This document shows, piece by piece, positions 6,551-15,170 of a DNA stretch of 64,000 nt (its first letter is position 1; every line of letters starts with the position of its first letter). The stretch lies in the NCBI GenBank assembly GCA_035063785.1, contig JAPSFS010000005.1, positions 124,001 through 188,000 on the forward strand, read 5' to 3'. The position numbers and the translations under genes are program-made. A model generated the notes under the pieces. The model had not been told where the DNA came from and ran no database searches. It was given only the letters and a program-made list of their open reading frames with translations. This stretch comes from Comamonas_C sp026954015. Lineage in GTDB: Bacteria; Pseudomonadota; Gammaproteobacteria; Burkholderiales; Burkholderiaceae_C.

Positions 6551-9103
6551 ATGAATACCGACACCGACACCGAACTCGCGCCCACCCCCGTGGACACCGC
6601 CGCGGGCACCACGCCATCGCCCGCCACCGACTGGCATGCGGCCGTCGAAGCGGCCTGCGAGCAGGCCTGCCGGGCGATCGCGCCCAGCTGGCCGCTCGAT
6701 CGCTCGGTGGCCGTCAACCCGCACTGGAAGCGCATCCACATGCCGGTGCGCCGTGTCGCCGCGCGCATGATGGTGCTCGGCCACATTCAGGTGCTCGCGC
6801 CCCGCGCGATGCTGCGCCAGGCCTGGCAGGAGGGGCGTATCCAAAGCCGCGATCTGGCGTGCGCGCTGGCGCAGCAGAGCGCCGAGGTCAGCGCCGGATG
6901 GACACCCGACACCCTGGTGGCCGCGCTCGACACCAATCTGCGCACGCCGCAGCTGCCCCTGCTGATCGACGTGCTGGACAACGACCCGCAGCGCGGCGCC
7001 CGTCTGTCGTGGCGTCAGGCCATCACCTACCAGGTGAGCCAGACCTGCGCTGCCTGGTTCGATACGCAGCAGGCCGAATGGCAGCCCCAGCGCCCGACCA
7101 GCCTCTACGCCTTCTGGCGCGAGACGCTGAGCCACGATTACGGCATCGGCACGCTGATGGGCCTGCCCGGCCTGGGCGATGCGCTCAAGGCCCTGCCGCG
7201 CACGCGGCAGGAGGCGGAACGCTGGGTGCTCGAACGCGTGCAGCTGCCCCCCGAGGTGTGGGCCGACTACCTCGAAGCGGTGCTGCTCACGGTCAACGGC
7301 TGGGCCTCGTGGTGCGCGTATCTGGGCTGGCAGGCCGAACTGCAGGGGCAGCGCGACGAGCACCTGCGCGATCTGCTCGCCATCCGGCTGGCCTGGGGGG
7401 CAATCCTGCTCGAAGGCAAGAACGACACGGCGGCGCGCCAGGCGTTCCACGCGCTGCAGCATGCGTGGCACGAAGCCCCCGCGCTGCTGGCGCAAAGCGA
7501 ACGCGAACTGCTCGTGGATGAACTCTGGCAGTGGGCCTACGAAGCCGGCTACCAGCGCGAGCTCACGACACGCTTGGCCGCTGCCTGCCCGCCCGTGGCC
7601 GAACCGGACGTGCAAGTGCAGGCGGCCTTCTGCATCGACGTGCGCAGCGAGCCGCTGCGCCGCTCGATCGAAGCCGTCTGGCCCGCGGTGCAGACGCTGG
7701 GCTTTGCCGGCTTCTTCGGTGTGCCGCTGGCCTACACGCCGTTTGGCTCGCACGCGCGTCGTCCGCAGCTGCCGGGCCTGCTCGGACCCGCGCTCGAGGT
7801 AGGCGACGAGATCATCCCGGCGCAGGGCGACACGCCCGCTGCCGAACTGCGCGAGGCCGCGCTGCAGGCGCGCGAGCAGAGCCTGGGCGTGGGCGAGCAA
7901 TGGCAATCGGCGGGCCGCTGGCCCGGCGCCGCCTTCTCCTACGTCGAGGCGGCCGGGGTCACCTACCTCAAGCCACTGTGGCGCTTCCTGAACCCGTCTA
8001 GTCGGGCGCGCGCCAACGAAGACCGCGCGGGCCTGCCCATGCGCCTGCGGCCACTGTGCCGCCCGGGCCTGCAACACCTGGCGCCGCAGGCCAAGGTCGA
8101 ACTCGCCGCCAAGGTGCTGCGTGCCACGGGCCTGGCGCGCCAGCTCGCGCCGCTGGTGCTCTTCGTCGGCCACGGCAGCCAGACCGCGAACAACGCCACC
8201 GCCTCCGCGCTGGACTGCGGCGCCTGCAGCGGCCAGACCGGCGAGGCCAACGCGCGCAGTCTGGCCCGCTTGCTCAACGAGCCCGAAGTCCGCGCCGGCC
8301 TGGCCGAACAGGGCATCACCGTGCCCGAACAGACCTGGTTCATCGGCGCGCTGCACAACACCGCCACCGACGAAATCGACGCCTTCGATCTGGACCTGAT
8401 GCCCGACCCGGCGCGCCCGCGCTGGGAGCAGCTGCAAGCCGTCCTGGGGCACGCCTGCGACCAGGCGCGGCGCGAACGCGCGCCCATGCTGGGGCTTACG
8501 CCGCGCGGCACGCACACGCAGGTGCTGCGGCAATTCAGGCGCCGCGCCAACGACGGCGCGCAAAACCGCCCCGAATGGGGCCTGGCGGGCAACGCCTCGT
8601 TCATCATCGGCCCGCGCTGGCGCAGCCGCGGCATCGTGCTGGGCAGCCGCTGCTTTCTGCACGCCTACGACAGCGCGCAGGACCCGCAGGGTACGCTGCT
8701 CGAACAACTGATGACCGCGCCCATGCTGGTCACGCACTGGATCAACTGGCAATACAACGCCAGCACCTGCGACCCCGAACGGCTGGGCACCGGCAACAAG
8801 CTGCTGCTGAACGTGGTGGGCGGACACATCGGGGTGTTCGAGGGCAACGGGGGCGATCTGCGCATCGGCCTGCCGCTGCAGTCGCTGCACGACGGCACGC
8901 GCTGGGTGCATGAGCCGCTGCGGCTGACCACGGTGATCGACGCCCCCGCCACCGCCATCGAAGGCGTGCTGCAGCGTCAGGCCGTGGTGCGCCGGCTCGT
9001 GGACAACGGCTGGATGCACCTGTGGCGCTGGGCGCACGACGGGCGCCTGGTGCGCTACGCGCGCGGGCAGTGGCACGCGCTGCCGTGGAGCCAGGCGGTG
9101 TGA
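6551..9103 (+). CDS. dabA: DAB inorganic-carbon pump subunit DabA (DUF2309)
   Basis: An 850-residue DUF2309 protein, the soluble partner of DabB, distantly like a beta-carbonic anhydrase. The four residues of the zinc/active site are present with family spacing: Cys361-X-Asp363 in FCIDVRSE, and His541 and Cys556 in GHGSQ...DCGAC. They correspond to C351/D353 and H524/C539 of the Halothiobacillus protein, with the same His-Cys interval of 15. A strong Shine-Dalgarno (GGAGGA, 6539-6544) precedes the ATG. With DabB it should accumulate bicarbonate at the inner membrane. No RuBisCO or carboxysome gene is in the window, so in this organism it may serve anaplerotic CO2 fixation in ambient air rather than autotrophy; that is inference. 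Confidence 0.95.
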   Translation: MNTDTDTELAPTPVDTAAGTTPSPATDWHAAVEAACEQACRAIAPSWPLDRSVAVNPHWKRIHMPVRRVAARMMVLGHIQVLAPRAMLRQAWQEGRIQSRDLACALAQQSAEVSAGWTPDTLVAALDTNLRTPQLPLLIDVLDNDPQRGARLSWRQAITYQVSQTCAAWFDTQQAEWQPQRPTSLYAFWRETLSHDYGIGTLMGLPGLGDALKALPRTRQEAERWVLERVQLPPEVWADYLEAVLLTVNGWASWCAYLGWQAELQGQRDEHLRDLLAIRLAWGAILLEGKNDTAARQAFHALQHAWHEAPALLAQSERELLVDELWQWAYEAGYQRELTTRLAAACPPVAEPDVQVQAAFCIDVRSEPLRRSIEAVWPAVQTLGFAGFFGVPLAYTPFGSHARRPQLPGLLGPALEVGDEIIPAQGDTPAAELREAALQAREQSLGVGEQWQSAGRWPGAAFSYVEAAGVTYLKPLWRFLNPSSRARANEDRAGLPMRLRPLCRPGLQHLAPQAKVELAAKVLRATGLARQLAPLVLFVGHGSQTANNATASALDCGACSGQTGEANARSLARLLNEPEVRAGLAEQGITVPEQTWFIGALHNTATDEIDAFDLDLMPDPARPRWEQLQAVLGHACDQARRERAPMLGLTPRGTHTQVLRQFRRRANDGAQNRPEWGLAGNASFIIGPRWRSRGIVLGSRCFLHAYDSAQDPQGTLLEQLMTAPMLVTHWINWQYNASTCDPERLGTGNKLLLNVVGGHIGVFEGNGGDLRIGLPLQSLHDGTRWVHEPLRLTTVIDAPATAIEGVLQRQAVVRRLVDNGWMHLWRWAHDGRLVRYARGQWHALPWSQAV

Positions 9104-9180
9104 ATGGGCCTCGGGGGCGCCTCACGCACGGGCGCCAACCATTGCACGCAGCCGGCTCTGCCGCGGACATCGCCCTTGCC

Positions 9181-9203
9181 GGGACGGTTCGCCGTTCCCT
9201 TGT
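9181..9203 (+). terminator. Possible terminator after dabA
   Basis: GGGACGG-TTCG-CCGTTCCC forms a 7-bp stem with one bulged T and a TTCG loop, followed by TTGT. The U tract is poor, so termination strength is uncertain. Confidence 0.35.
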
Positions 9204-9229
9204 CTGGCGGTCCCCCGCAACGGTGCCGT

Positions 9230-10231
9230 TCAGTGCCCCGGCTTCACCGGCGTGGAGGACGCTGGCGCCCGTCCCCGGCGCAGCGCCATCACCGCCCCCA
9301 GCACCAACGCGCCCACAATCATGCCGACGAGCACGTTGAGCGCGTTGACGGCGAGCACCCGCCACAGGCCGCCCAGCGGGCCGTGCTGAACGGCCGCGCC
9401 GACGGCCTCGATGCCGTGGTGCAGGGGCGCGACGCCATGCGCCAGGATGCCGCCGCCGACGAGGAACATGGCCGCCGTGCCCGCCACCGAGAGAAACCGC
9501 ATCAGCCGGGGCGCGGTTGCCAGCAGCAGGGCGCCCAGGGCCCGCGCTGAGCGGCCCGCCCTGGCGCTGAGCCACAGGCCGAGGTCGTCGAGCTTGACGA
9601 TGGCGCCCACCAGGCCGTAGACGCCCACCGTCATGATGATGGCGATGCCGACCAGCACGGCCACCTGCTGCGCCCACGGCGCACTGGCGACGGTGCCCAG
9701 CGCGATGACGATGATCTCGGCCGAAAGAATGAAGTCGGTGCGCACCGCGCCGCGTATCCGGCTCTTCTCCAGCGCCGCCAGATCCGCCGCCAGATCGACC
9801 ACCGGCGGCGGCGCCGCGCCCGGGTCGGCCGGCGCGGGATCGTGCAGGAAGCGGTGCGTGAGTTTTTCCACGCCCTCGAAGCACAGAAACGCGCCGCCCA
9901 GCATCAGCAGCGGCGCGATGAGCCAGGGCACGAAGGCGCTGACCGCCAGCGCGGCCGGCACGAGGATGGCCTTGTTCACGGACGAGCCTTTGGCCACCGC
10001 CCAGACCACGGGGATCTCGCGCTCGGCGCGCACGCCGCTGACCTGCTGGGCGTTGAGCGCCAGGTCGTCACCGAGCACGCCGGCGGTCTTCTGCGTCGCC
10101 ACCTTGGTCATGGTGGTCACGTCATCGGCCACGACGGCGCCTTTCTTCGCCGCCACCTTGGTCATCAGGGCGATGTCGTCGAGCAGCGTGGCAATGTCGT
10201 CGAGCAGGGTCAGAAGGCTGGCACCGGCCAT
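9230..10231 (-). CDS. DUF808 (YedI-type) inner-membrane protein
   Basis: A 333-residue DUF808-family protein. It begins MAGASLLTLLDDIATLLDDI, the family's characteristic N-terminus, then KVAAKKGAVVADD, and has about six hydrophobic segments between ~105 and ~320. Function is unknown; E. coli YedI is the best-known member. The ATG at 10231 is preceded by GGAGA at a good distance; the frame is open further upstream, but that part overlaps the binding-protein gene. It starts 32 bp after the stop of the peptide-binding protein on the same strand, so it sits where yejB would be expected. Its stop faces the dabA stop (convergent). Confidence 0.88.
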   Translation of the reverse strand: MAGASLLTLLDDIATLLDDIALMTKVAAKKGAVVADDVTTMTKVATQKTAGVLGDDLALNAQQVSGVRAEREIPVVWAVAKGSSVNKAILVPAALAVSAFVPWLIAPLLMLGGAFLCFEGVEKLTHRFLHDPAPADPGAAPPPVVDLAADLAALEKSRIRGAVRTDFILSAEIIVIALGTVASAPWAQQVAVLVGIAIIMTVGVYGLVGAIVKLDDLGLWLSARAGRSARALGALLLATAPRLMRFLSVAGTAAMFLVGGGILAHGVAPLHHGIEAVGAAVQHGPLGGLWRVLAVNALNVLVGMIVGALVLGAVMALRRGRAPASSTPVKPGH

Positions 10232-10263
10232 GGAAACATCTCCGAAAAACGGGTTGAAGGGCC

Positions 10264-12063
10264 CTACGGCTGGCGGGCCCACCAGGTGTCCACCACCCAC
10301 ATCTCGCCCGGCGAGTACGGCGGCACCACGTCGGGACGCGCCAGGCGCCAGGCGTCGTACACCATGCGATGCGTGCTCGCATACCACTGCGGGATCAGGT
10401 AGTGCTCGGCCGCGATGATGCGGTCCAGCGCGTGGCAGGCGGGCAGCATCTGAGCCAGCGTTCTGGCCGAGACCATGGCGCGGATGACGGCATCGACGGC
10501 CGGGTTCTTCACCCCGGCGAAGTTGCCCGAATCTTCCTGGTCGGCCGCCTGGCTGCCAAAGAGGTCGGCGAACTCCTGCCCCGGATTGTTCGTACCCTGG
10601 AAGGCGAGCGTGGTGATGTCGAAGTCGAACTTCTGCAGCCGCTGCTGGTACAGCGCGAAATCGACCGAGCGGTAGTTGAGCGTGATGCCCAGCCGGGCCA
10701 GGTTGCGCTGCCACGAGAAGATGGTGCGCATGCCGCCTTCGCTGCTGTCCATGTACTCAAGCACGAAGGGCTCGCCCTGCGCGTTCCTGAGCACACCGTC
10801 CTTCACCTCCCAGCCCGCTTCCTTCAGGAGCTGTTGGGCCAGGCGCAGGTGCTCGCGCAGCGCCATCGCATCGGGCGTGACGGGCGGCTGCACCATGGGG
10901 CCGAAGGTGGCCTCGGGCAGCTGCGCGCGCCACGGATCGAGCAGCGCCAGCTCGGCGGGCGTGGGCTCGCCCTGCGTCTGGCAGCGCGTGTTGCCGAAGA
11001 GGCCCTGCACGCGCTGGTACGCCCCGTAGAACAGGTGGCTGTTCATCCATTCGTAGTCGAACGCCAGGCCGAGCGCGCGGCGCACGCGCAGGTCCTGGAG
11101 CAGCGGGCGGCGGGTATTGAGCACGTAGCTCTGAAAGCCCGCGGGCAGCTTGTTCCTGAACTCGGTCTTGACCAGCTCCCCGGTCGCGAAGCGCTTGCCA
11201 TTGACGCGCCGCGCCCAGTCGCCGGCGCTGAAAAACCGCATCAGGTCGAATTCGCCCGCCTTCAGCGCCTCCAGGCGCGCGGTGTTGTCCTTGTAGATCT
11301 TGACCAGGATGCGGTCGAAGTTGGCCGTGCCCTTGCGCACCGGCAAGTCGCGCGCCCAATACTGGGGGTCGCGCACGTAGGTGATGTCCTTGCCGAAATT
11401 CACCGGGCCTATCCTGTACGGCCCGCTGCCGATGGGCGTGTCCGTCACCACCTGGTCGAAGGTCTTGCCCGCGCCCCAGGCGCGGCTGAACACGGGCAGG
11501 CCGCCGACGGTGAGCGGCAGCTCGCGATTGGGCGCCTTGAAGCGAAAACGCACCGTGCGTTCGTCCAGCACGTCGCAGCCGGCCACCTCGTAGAGCATGG
11601 TCTTGTAGCCGGGCGAGACGTAGGGGCCCACCAGCGTGTCGTAGCTGTACTTCACGTCCTGCGCCGTGACGGGCGAGCCATCGTGAAAGCGCGCCTCGGG
11701 CCGCAGGCGGAAGGTGGCGGAGAGGCCGTCGGCCGCCACGCTCACGTCCTCGGCCAGCAGCCCGTAGCCGGTGGCGGTCTCGTCCAGCGAGCCGGTGAGC
11801 AGCGTGTCGAACATCAGCTGCGACAGGTAGGCCGGGGCGCTGCCGCGGATGGTGAAGGGGTTGTATTTGTCGAAGGTGGAAGCGCGCGAATTGCTCACCA
11901 GGCGCAACTCGCCGCCCTTGGGCGCGTCCGGATTCACATAGGGAAAGTGCGTGAAATCGGCCGGCTCCTTCACGTCGCCCCAGAGCGCGTAGGCATAGTC
12001 GGCGCGCACGGGCAGCACCGCCGCCAGACAGGCGCCGAGCAGGAAGAGTCGCAAACCTCGCAT
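10264..12063 (-). CDS. yejA: Extracellular peptide-binding protein (YejA-like, SBP_bac_5)
   Basis: Periplasmic solute-binding protein, ~599 residues, family 5. A signal peptide (MRGLRLFLLGACLAAVLPVRA) precedes the mature start DYAYALWGDVKEPADF. Family features include NPDAPKGGELRLVS, FHDGSPVTAQDVKYSYDTL and the C-terminal IPQWYASTHRMVYDAW, as in the YejA/microcin-C group. It should deliver oligopeptides to YejB/YejE, encoded ~6.4 kb away. I chose ATG 12063 for the compact signal peptide; a GTG at 12078 in frame is an alternative. Neither has a clear ribosome-binding site. It is divergent from fabI with 44 bp between the starts. Confidence 0.9.
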   Translation of the reverse strand: MRGLRLFLLGACLAAVLPVRADYAYALWGDVKEPADFTHFPYVNPDAPKGGELRLVSNSRASTFDKYNPFTIRGSAPAYLSQLMFDTLLTGSLDETATGYGLLAEDVSVAADGLSATFRLRPEARFHDGSPVTAQDVKYSYDTLVGPYVSPGYKTMLYEVAGCDVLDERTVRFRFKAPNRELPLTVGGLPVFSRAWGAGKTFDQVVTDTPIGSGPYRIGPVNFGKDITYVRDPQYWARDLPVRKGTANFDRILVKIYKDNTARLEALKAGEFDLMRFFSAGDWARRVNGKRFATGELVKTEFRNKLPAGFQSYVLNTRRPLLQDLRVRRALGLAFDYEWMNSHLFYGAYQRVQGLFGNTRCQTQGEPTPAELALLDPWRAQLPEATFGPMVQPPVTPDAMALREHLRLAQQLLKEAGWEVKDGVLRNAQGEPFVLEYMDSSEGGMRTIFSWQRNLARLGITLNYRSVDFALYQQRLQKFDFDITTLAFQGTNNPGQEFADLFGSQAADQEDSGNFAGVKNPAVDAVIRAMVSARTLAQMLPACHALDRIIAAEHYLIPQWYASTHRMVYDAWRLARPDVVPPYSPGEMWVVDTWWARQP

Positions 12064-12107
12064 GCGACAATTCTGCACTGAACCACCGCACCATCAGGAG
12101 AACAACA

Positions 12108-12908
12108 ATGGGTTTTCTCGCAGGCAAGAAGCTGCTCATCACGGGCGTGCTGTCCAACCGCTCCATCGCCTACGGCATCGCGCGCGCCTGCCACCAGCAA
12201 GGCGCGCAGCTGGCCTTCAGCTACGTGGGCGAGCGCTTCAAGGAGCGCATCACCGAGTTCGCGGCCGAATTCGGCTCCACGCTGGTGCTCGACTGCGACG
12301 TGGGTGACGATGCGCAGATCGAGCGGCTCTTCGCCGATCTGCACGCCGCCTGGGGCACGTTCGACGGCTTCGTGCACAGCATCGGCTTTGCGCCGCGCGA
12401 AGCGATCGCGGGCAACTTCTTCGACGGTCTCTCGCGCGAGAACTTCCGCATCGCGCACGACATCAGCGCCTACAGCTTCGCGGCGCTGGCCAAGGCGGCG
12501 CTGCCCTACCTGAACGACCAGTCGGCGCTGCTCACGCTCACCTACCTGGGCTCGCTGCGCAGCATTCCCAACTACAACACCATGGGCCTGGCCAAGGCCT
12601 CGCTCGAAGCCAGCGTGCGGTATCTTGCCGAAGCGATGGGCCGCACCGAGGACGGCCGGGCGATCCGCGTCAACGGCATTTCGGCCGGGCCGATCAAGAC
12701 GCTGGCGGCCAGCGGCATCAAGGATTTCGGCAAGCTGCTCTCGCGCGTGGCCGACGCCGCGCCGCTGCGCCGCAATGTGACGATCGACGACGTGGGCAAT
12801 GTCGCCGCCTTCCTGCTGAGCAACCTGGCGAGCGGCGTGACGGCCGAGATCACTTACGTGGACGCGGGCTTCAGCCAGACGGCGGGGCTGTCGGCCGACC
12901 AGGTCTGA
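12108..12908 (+). CDS. fabI: Enoyl-[acyl-carrier-protein] reductase (NADH)
   Basis: FabI catalyses the last step of each elongation cycle of type II fatty-acid synthesis, reducing enoyl-ACP with NADH in the cytosol. The 266-residue protein has the Rossmann start LLITGVLSNRSIAYGIA, Gly93 in the SIGFAP loop contacted by triclosan, and the catalytic pair Tyr156 and Lys163 (YNTMGLAK) with Tyr146, at the same numbering as E. coli. A Shine-Dalgarno AGGAGA is 8 bp before the ATG. It is divergent from the peptide-binding protein. Essential in organisms lacking FabK/FabV. Confidence 0.97.
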   Translation: MGFLAGKKLLITGVLSNRSIAYGIARACHQQGAQLAFSYVGERFKERITEFAAEFGSTLVLDCDVGDDAQIERLFADLHAAWGTFDGFVHSIGFAPREAIAGNFFDGLSRENFRIAHDISAYSFAALAKAALPYLNDQSALLTLTYLGSLRSIPNYNTMGLAKASLEASVRYLAEAMGRTEDGRAIRVNGISAGPIKTLAASGIKDFGKLLSRVADAAPLRRNVTIDDVGNVAAFLLSNLASGVTAEITYVDAGFSQTAGLSADQV

Positions 12909-12956
12909 GCGAGATGCAGCCGGGGGAGGTGTCGCGCAGGCGCTGCCAGAGCGCGC

Positions 12957-13754
12957 TCAGTGCGCGTGGTGCGCCATGCTGCTCACGAGCAGCACCGCGA
13001 CGATGCCCCCCAGCAGCCAGACGATCTGCACCAGCGTCTGTCCCACCGACTGGTGCCGTTGCAACTGCGGAATGAGGTCGGCCAGCGCAACGTAGATGAA
13101 GCTGCTGGCGGCCACCACGAGAAAGTACGGCAGCGCCATCTCCCAGCGGCCAATGACGTAATAGCCCACCACGCCACCGAGCGCGGTGAACGCCCCCGCA
13201 AGCGAGACCTTGAGCAGCGCCGCGCGGCGCTTGCCCTGGCGCAGCACCACCAGATCACCCACATGGTGAGGGACCTCGTGCGCCAGCACCGAAAGCGCGG
13301 CAACCAGCCCCAGGCGCAGATCGGCGACAAAGGCCGAGGCGATCATCACGCCATCGCCGAAACTATGCAGGCTGTCGCCGGTGAGCAGCGTCCAGCCGCC
13401 CGCGCGATGGTGGTGCGCATGCCCGTGGTCGTCGTGCGGCGCGTCCTCCTCGGTGTGCGGCGGGTCGCCGTGCTCGTGCCCATGGTGCCAGAGCTCGGCC
13501 TTCTCCAGGATGAAGAAGAACACCAGCCCGAGCAGCAGCATGGCAAACAGCGGCTGAGGCGCGTGCTCCTCGAACGCCTCCGGCAGCAATTGCATGAACG
13601 CCGTGGAAAGCAAGGCCCCCGCCGCCAGGCTCAACAAATGCTGCGGCCCGACACGCCAACGCCGCCCCATGCCCAGGCGCAGCAACGCAGCCGCAAGCCA
13701 CACGCTGCCGATGCCAGCCGCCAGCGTGGCGACCACGATAACTACCAAATTCAT
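12957..13754 (-). CDS. ZIP family divalent metal transporter
   Basis: A 265-residue ZIP transporter for Zn2+ or Fe2+ uptake across the inner membrane. Eight hydrophobic segments fit the family. The metal-site motifs are HSFGDG (130-135, usual HNFxDG) and HEVPHH (159-164; the usual second-last HExPHE ends in His here). A His/Asp-rich cytoplasmic loop at ~90-117 (HHGHEHGDPPH and DDHGHAHHH) is typical of the metal-buffering loop of this group. It is monocistronic, convergent with fabI. Direction and metal cannot be fixed from sequence; the HHGHEH loop suggests zinc. Confidence 0.9.
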   Translation of the reverse strand: MNLVVIVVATLAAGIGSVWLAAALLRLGMGRRWRVGPQHLLSLAAGALLSTAFMQLLPEAFEEHAPQPLFAMLLLGLVFFFILEKAELWHHGHEHGDPPHTEEDAPHDDHGHAHHHRAGGWTLLTGDSLHSFGDGVMIASAFVADLRLGLVAALSVLAHEVPHHVGDLVVLRQGKRRAALLKVSLAGAFTALGGVVGYYVIGRWEMALPYFLVVAASSFIYVALADLIPQLQRHQSVGQTLVQIVWLLGGIVAVLLVSSMAHHAH

Positions 13755-13803
13755 TGCTGTCCGCGCTTGCCCATCAAGGGCAAGCGGTCGATTTTATGGG
13801 TAT

Positions 13804-14691
13804 TCAGCCCAACCCGTGCTGACTGAACCACGCAAGTGCGCGCTTCCAGCCGTCTTCGGCCGCGTCCTTGCGGTAGCTCGCCCGGTAGTCGGCGTGGAAG
13901 GCGTGCGGCGCATCGGGATAGATGACGAACTGCGCCTCGTTGGCGGGCGCGGGCGCCTGCGCCAGCAACGCCTTCATCTGTTCGATCGTCGCCACGGGAA
14001 TACTCTCGTCCTTGCCGCCGTACAGGCCAAGCACCGGCGCTTTCACCTGCGCCGCCAGCGCCAGCGGCTGGCGCGGCTGCAGCGGATTGTCCTGCCCCGC
14101 CAGGCGTCCGTACCATGCCACCGCGGCCTTCACGGGCGCATGCGCCGCGTACAGCCAGGTGATGCGTCCGCCCCAGCAAAAGCCGGTGATGCCGACCTTC
14201 TTCGCATCTCCCCCGTGCGCGCCCGCCCAGGCCACGGTGGCGTCCAGGTCCTGCATCACCTGCGCATCCGGCACCTTGGAGACGACCTCGCTCATGAGCT
14301 TGGCCATCTCGCCGTAGGACATCGGATCCCCCTGGCGCTCGAACAGATCGGGCGCGATCGCCAGGTAGCCCACATGCGCCAGGCGCCGGCACACGTCAGC
14401 GATGTATTCATGCACGCCGAAGATTTCCGAGATCACGAGGATCACCGGCAGGCCGCTCTTGCCTTGGGGCGCCGCGCGGTAGGCATGCACCTGAAAGCCG
14501 CCCGAAGGGAAGTTGACCTCGCCCGCGTCCAGACCGTCGGCGCTGGTCTCGATCGCGGTTTGCGCCATCAGCGGCGCGGCCGCCGCGGCGTACCCCGCAC
14601 CCAGCATCAAGCCCAGCGCCCTGCGACGGCTCGCGCTGCCCGTACCGGGCAAGAGCGCCGCCGCGTCGTTGCGCAAATCATCCTGCAGCAT
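13804..14691 (-). CDS. Secreted dienelactone hydrolase family protein
   Basis: A 295-residue alpha/beta hydrolase of the dienelactone hydrolase family. The nucleophile is Cys172 in GFCWGG, with an Asp in GGKDESIP (~227) and a His in PDAPHAFHADYR (~260) completing the triad. Unlike cytosolic ClcD it has a leader with SRRRALGLMLGAGYAAAAAP (residues 21-40), a likely twin-arginine signal, so it should act in the periplasm. The Shine-Dalgarno GAGGAG precedes ATG 14691. No aromatic-degradation genes are adjacent; the true substrate is unknown. Confidence 0.88.
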   Translation of the reverse strand: MLQDDLRNDAAALLPGTGSASRRRALGLMLGAGYAAAAAPLMAQTAIETSADGLDAGEVNFPSGGFQVHAYRAAPQGKSGLPVILVISEIFGVHEYIADVCRRLAHVGYLAIAPDLFERQGDPMSYGEMAKLMSEVVSKVPDAQVMQDLDATVAWAGAHGGDAKKVGITGFCWGGRITWLYAAHAPVKAAVAWYGRLAGQDNPLQPRQPLALAAQVKAPVLGLYGGKDESIPVATIEQMKALLAQAPAPANEAQFVIYPDAPHAFHADYRASYRKDAAEDGWKRALAWFSQHGLG

Positions 14692-14843
14692 TGCAATCTC
14701 CTCGAAAAATGGACTCAGGCCGGGCGCCTGTTACGCCGTTCGAAATCATCGAAGTGGATCGGCGTGGAGAAACGCTCCCGACGACCCGACACCAGCACGC
14801 GCCGCGGGGGGCAGCGCGTTTCCCGCTTTCACCAAGCGGGTCA

Positions 14844-15170
14844 TTATCCGACGCCCCACCAGCGCAGCAGCGCCGCCACTACCGCACCCAGCACCACGAC
14901 GGGCAGAAACGGCACCCGCCACCACAAGGCCAGCGCGGCCACCACGGCGGCGCCAAGGCGCGCGTCGAACTGCAGCGCGGCGCCGCTGGCCACGGTGTTC
15001 ATGACCGTGAGCGATGCGAGCAGCGCCACGGTGAGCGCGCCCGCGACACGGTGCATGCGCGGGTGCTGCAGCCAGCGCGCGGGCACCGCGTAGCCTGCGA
15101 GCTTGGTGGCAAACGCCACGGCGCTCGCGAGCACGACGGCCTGCCAAAGTGTCACCTGGCGCGCCCCCAC
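14844..15170 (-). CDS. azlD: Branched-chain amino-acid exporter small subunit (AzlD)
   Basis: A 108-residue AzlD-domain membrane protein with about four helices (e.g. VVLASAVAFATKLAGYAVPA). AzlD works with AzlC to export branched-chain amino acids. Two GTG starts are possible: 15170, which gives a 19-bp overlap with azlC, and 15155, which gives the commoner 4-bp GTGA overlap. I list the longer form. The pair forms a two-gene operon with azlC first. Confidence 0.88.
   Translation of the reverse strand: MGARQVTLWQAVVLASAVAFATKLAGYAVPARWLQHPRMHRVAGALTVALLASLTVMNTVASGAALQFDARLGAAVVAALALWWRVPFLPVVVLGAVVAALLRWWGVG

Noticed and set aside
6200..9076. A 958-codon minus-strand frame opposite dabA (and a 625-codon one opposite dabB).
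   Set aside because: Low-complexity peptides with no recognisable motif, fully covered by dabA/dabB, whose motifs and ribosome-binding sites are clear.
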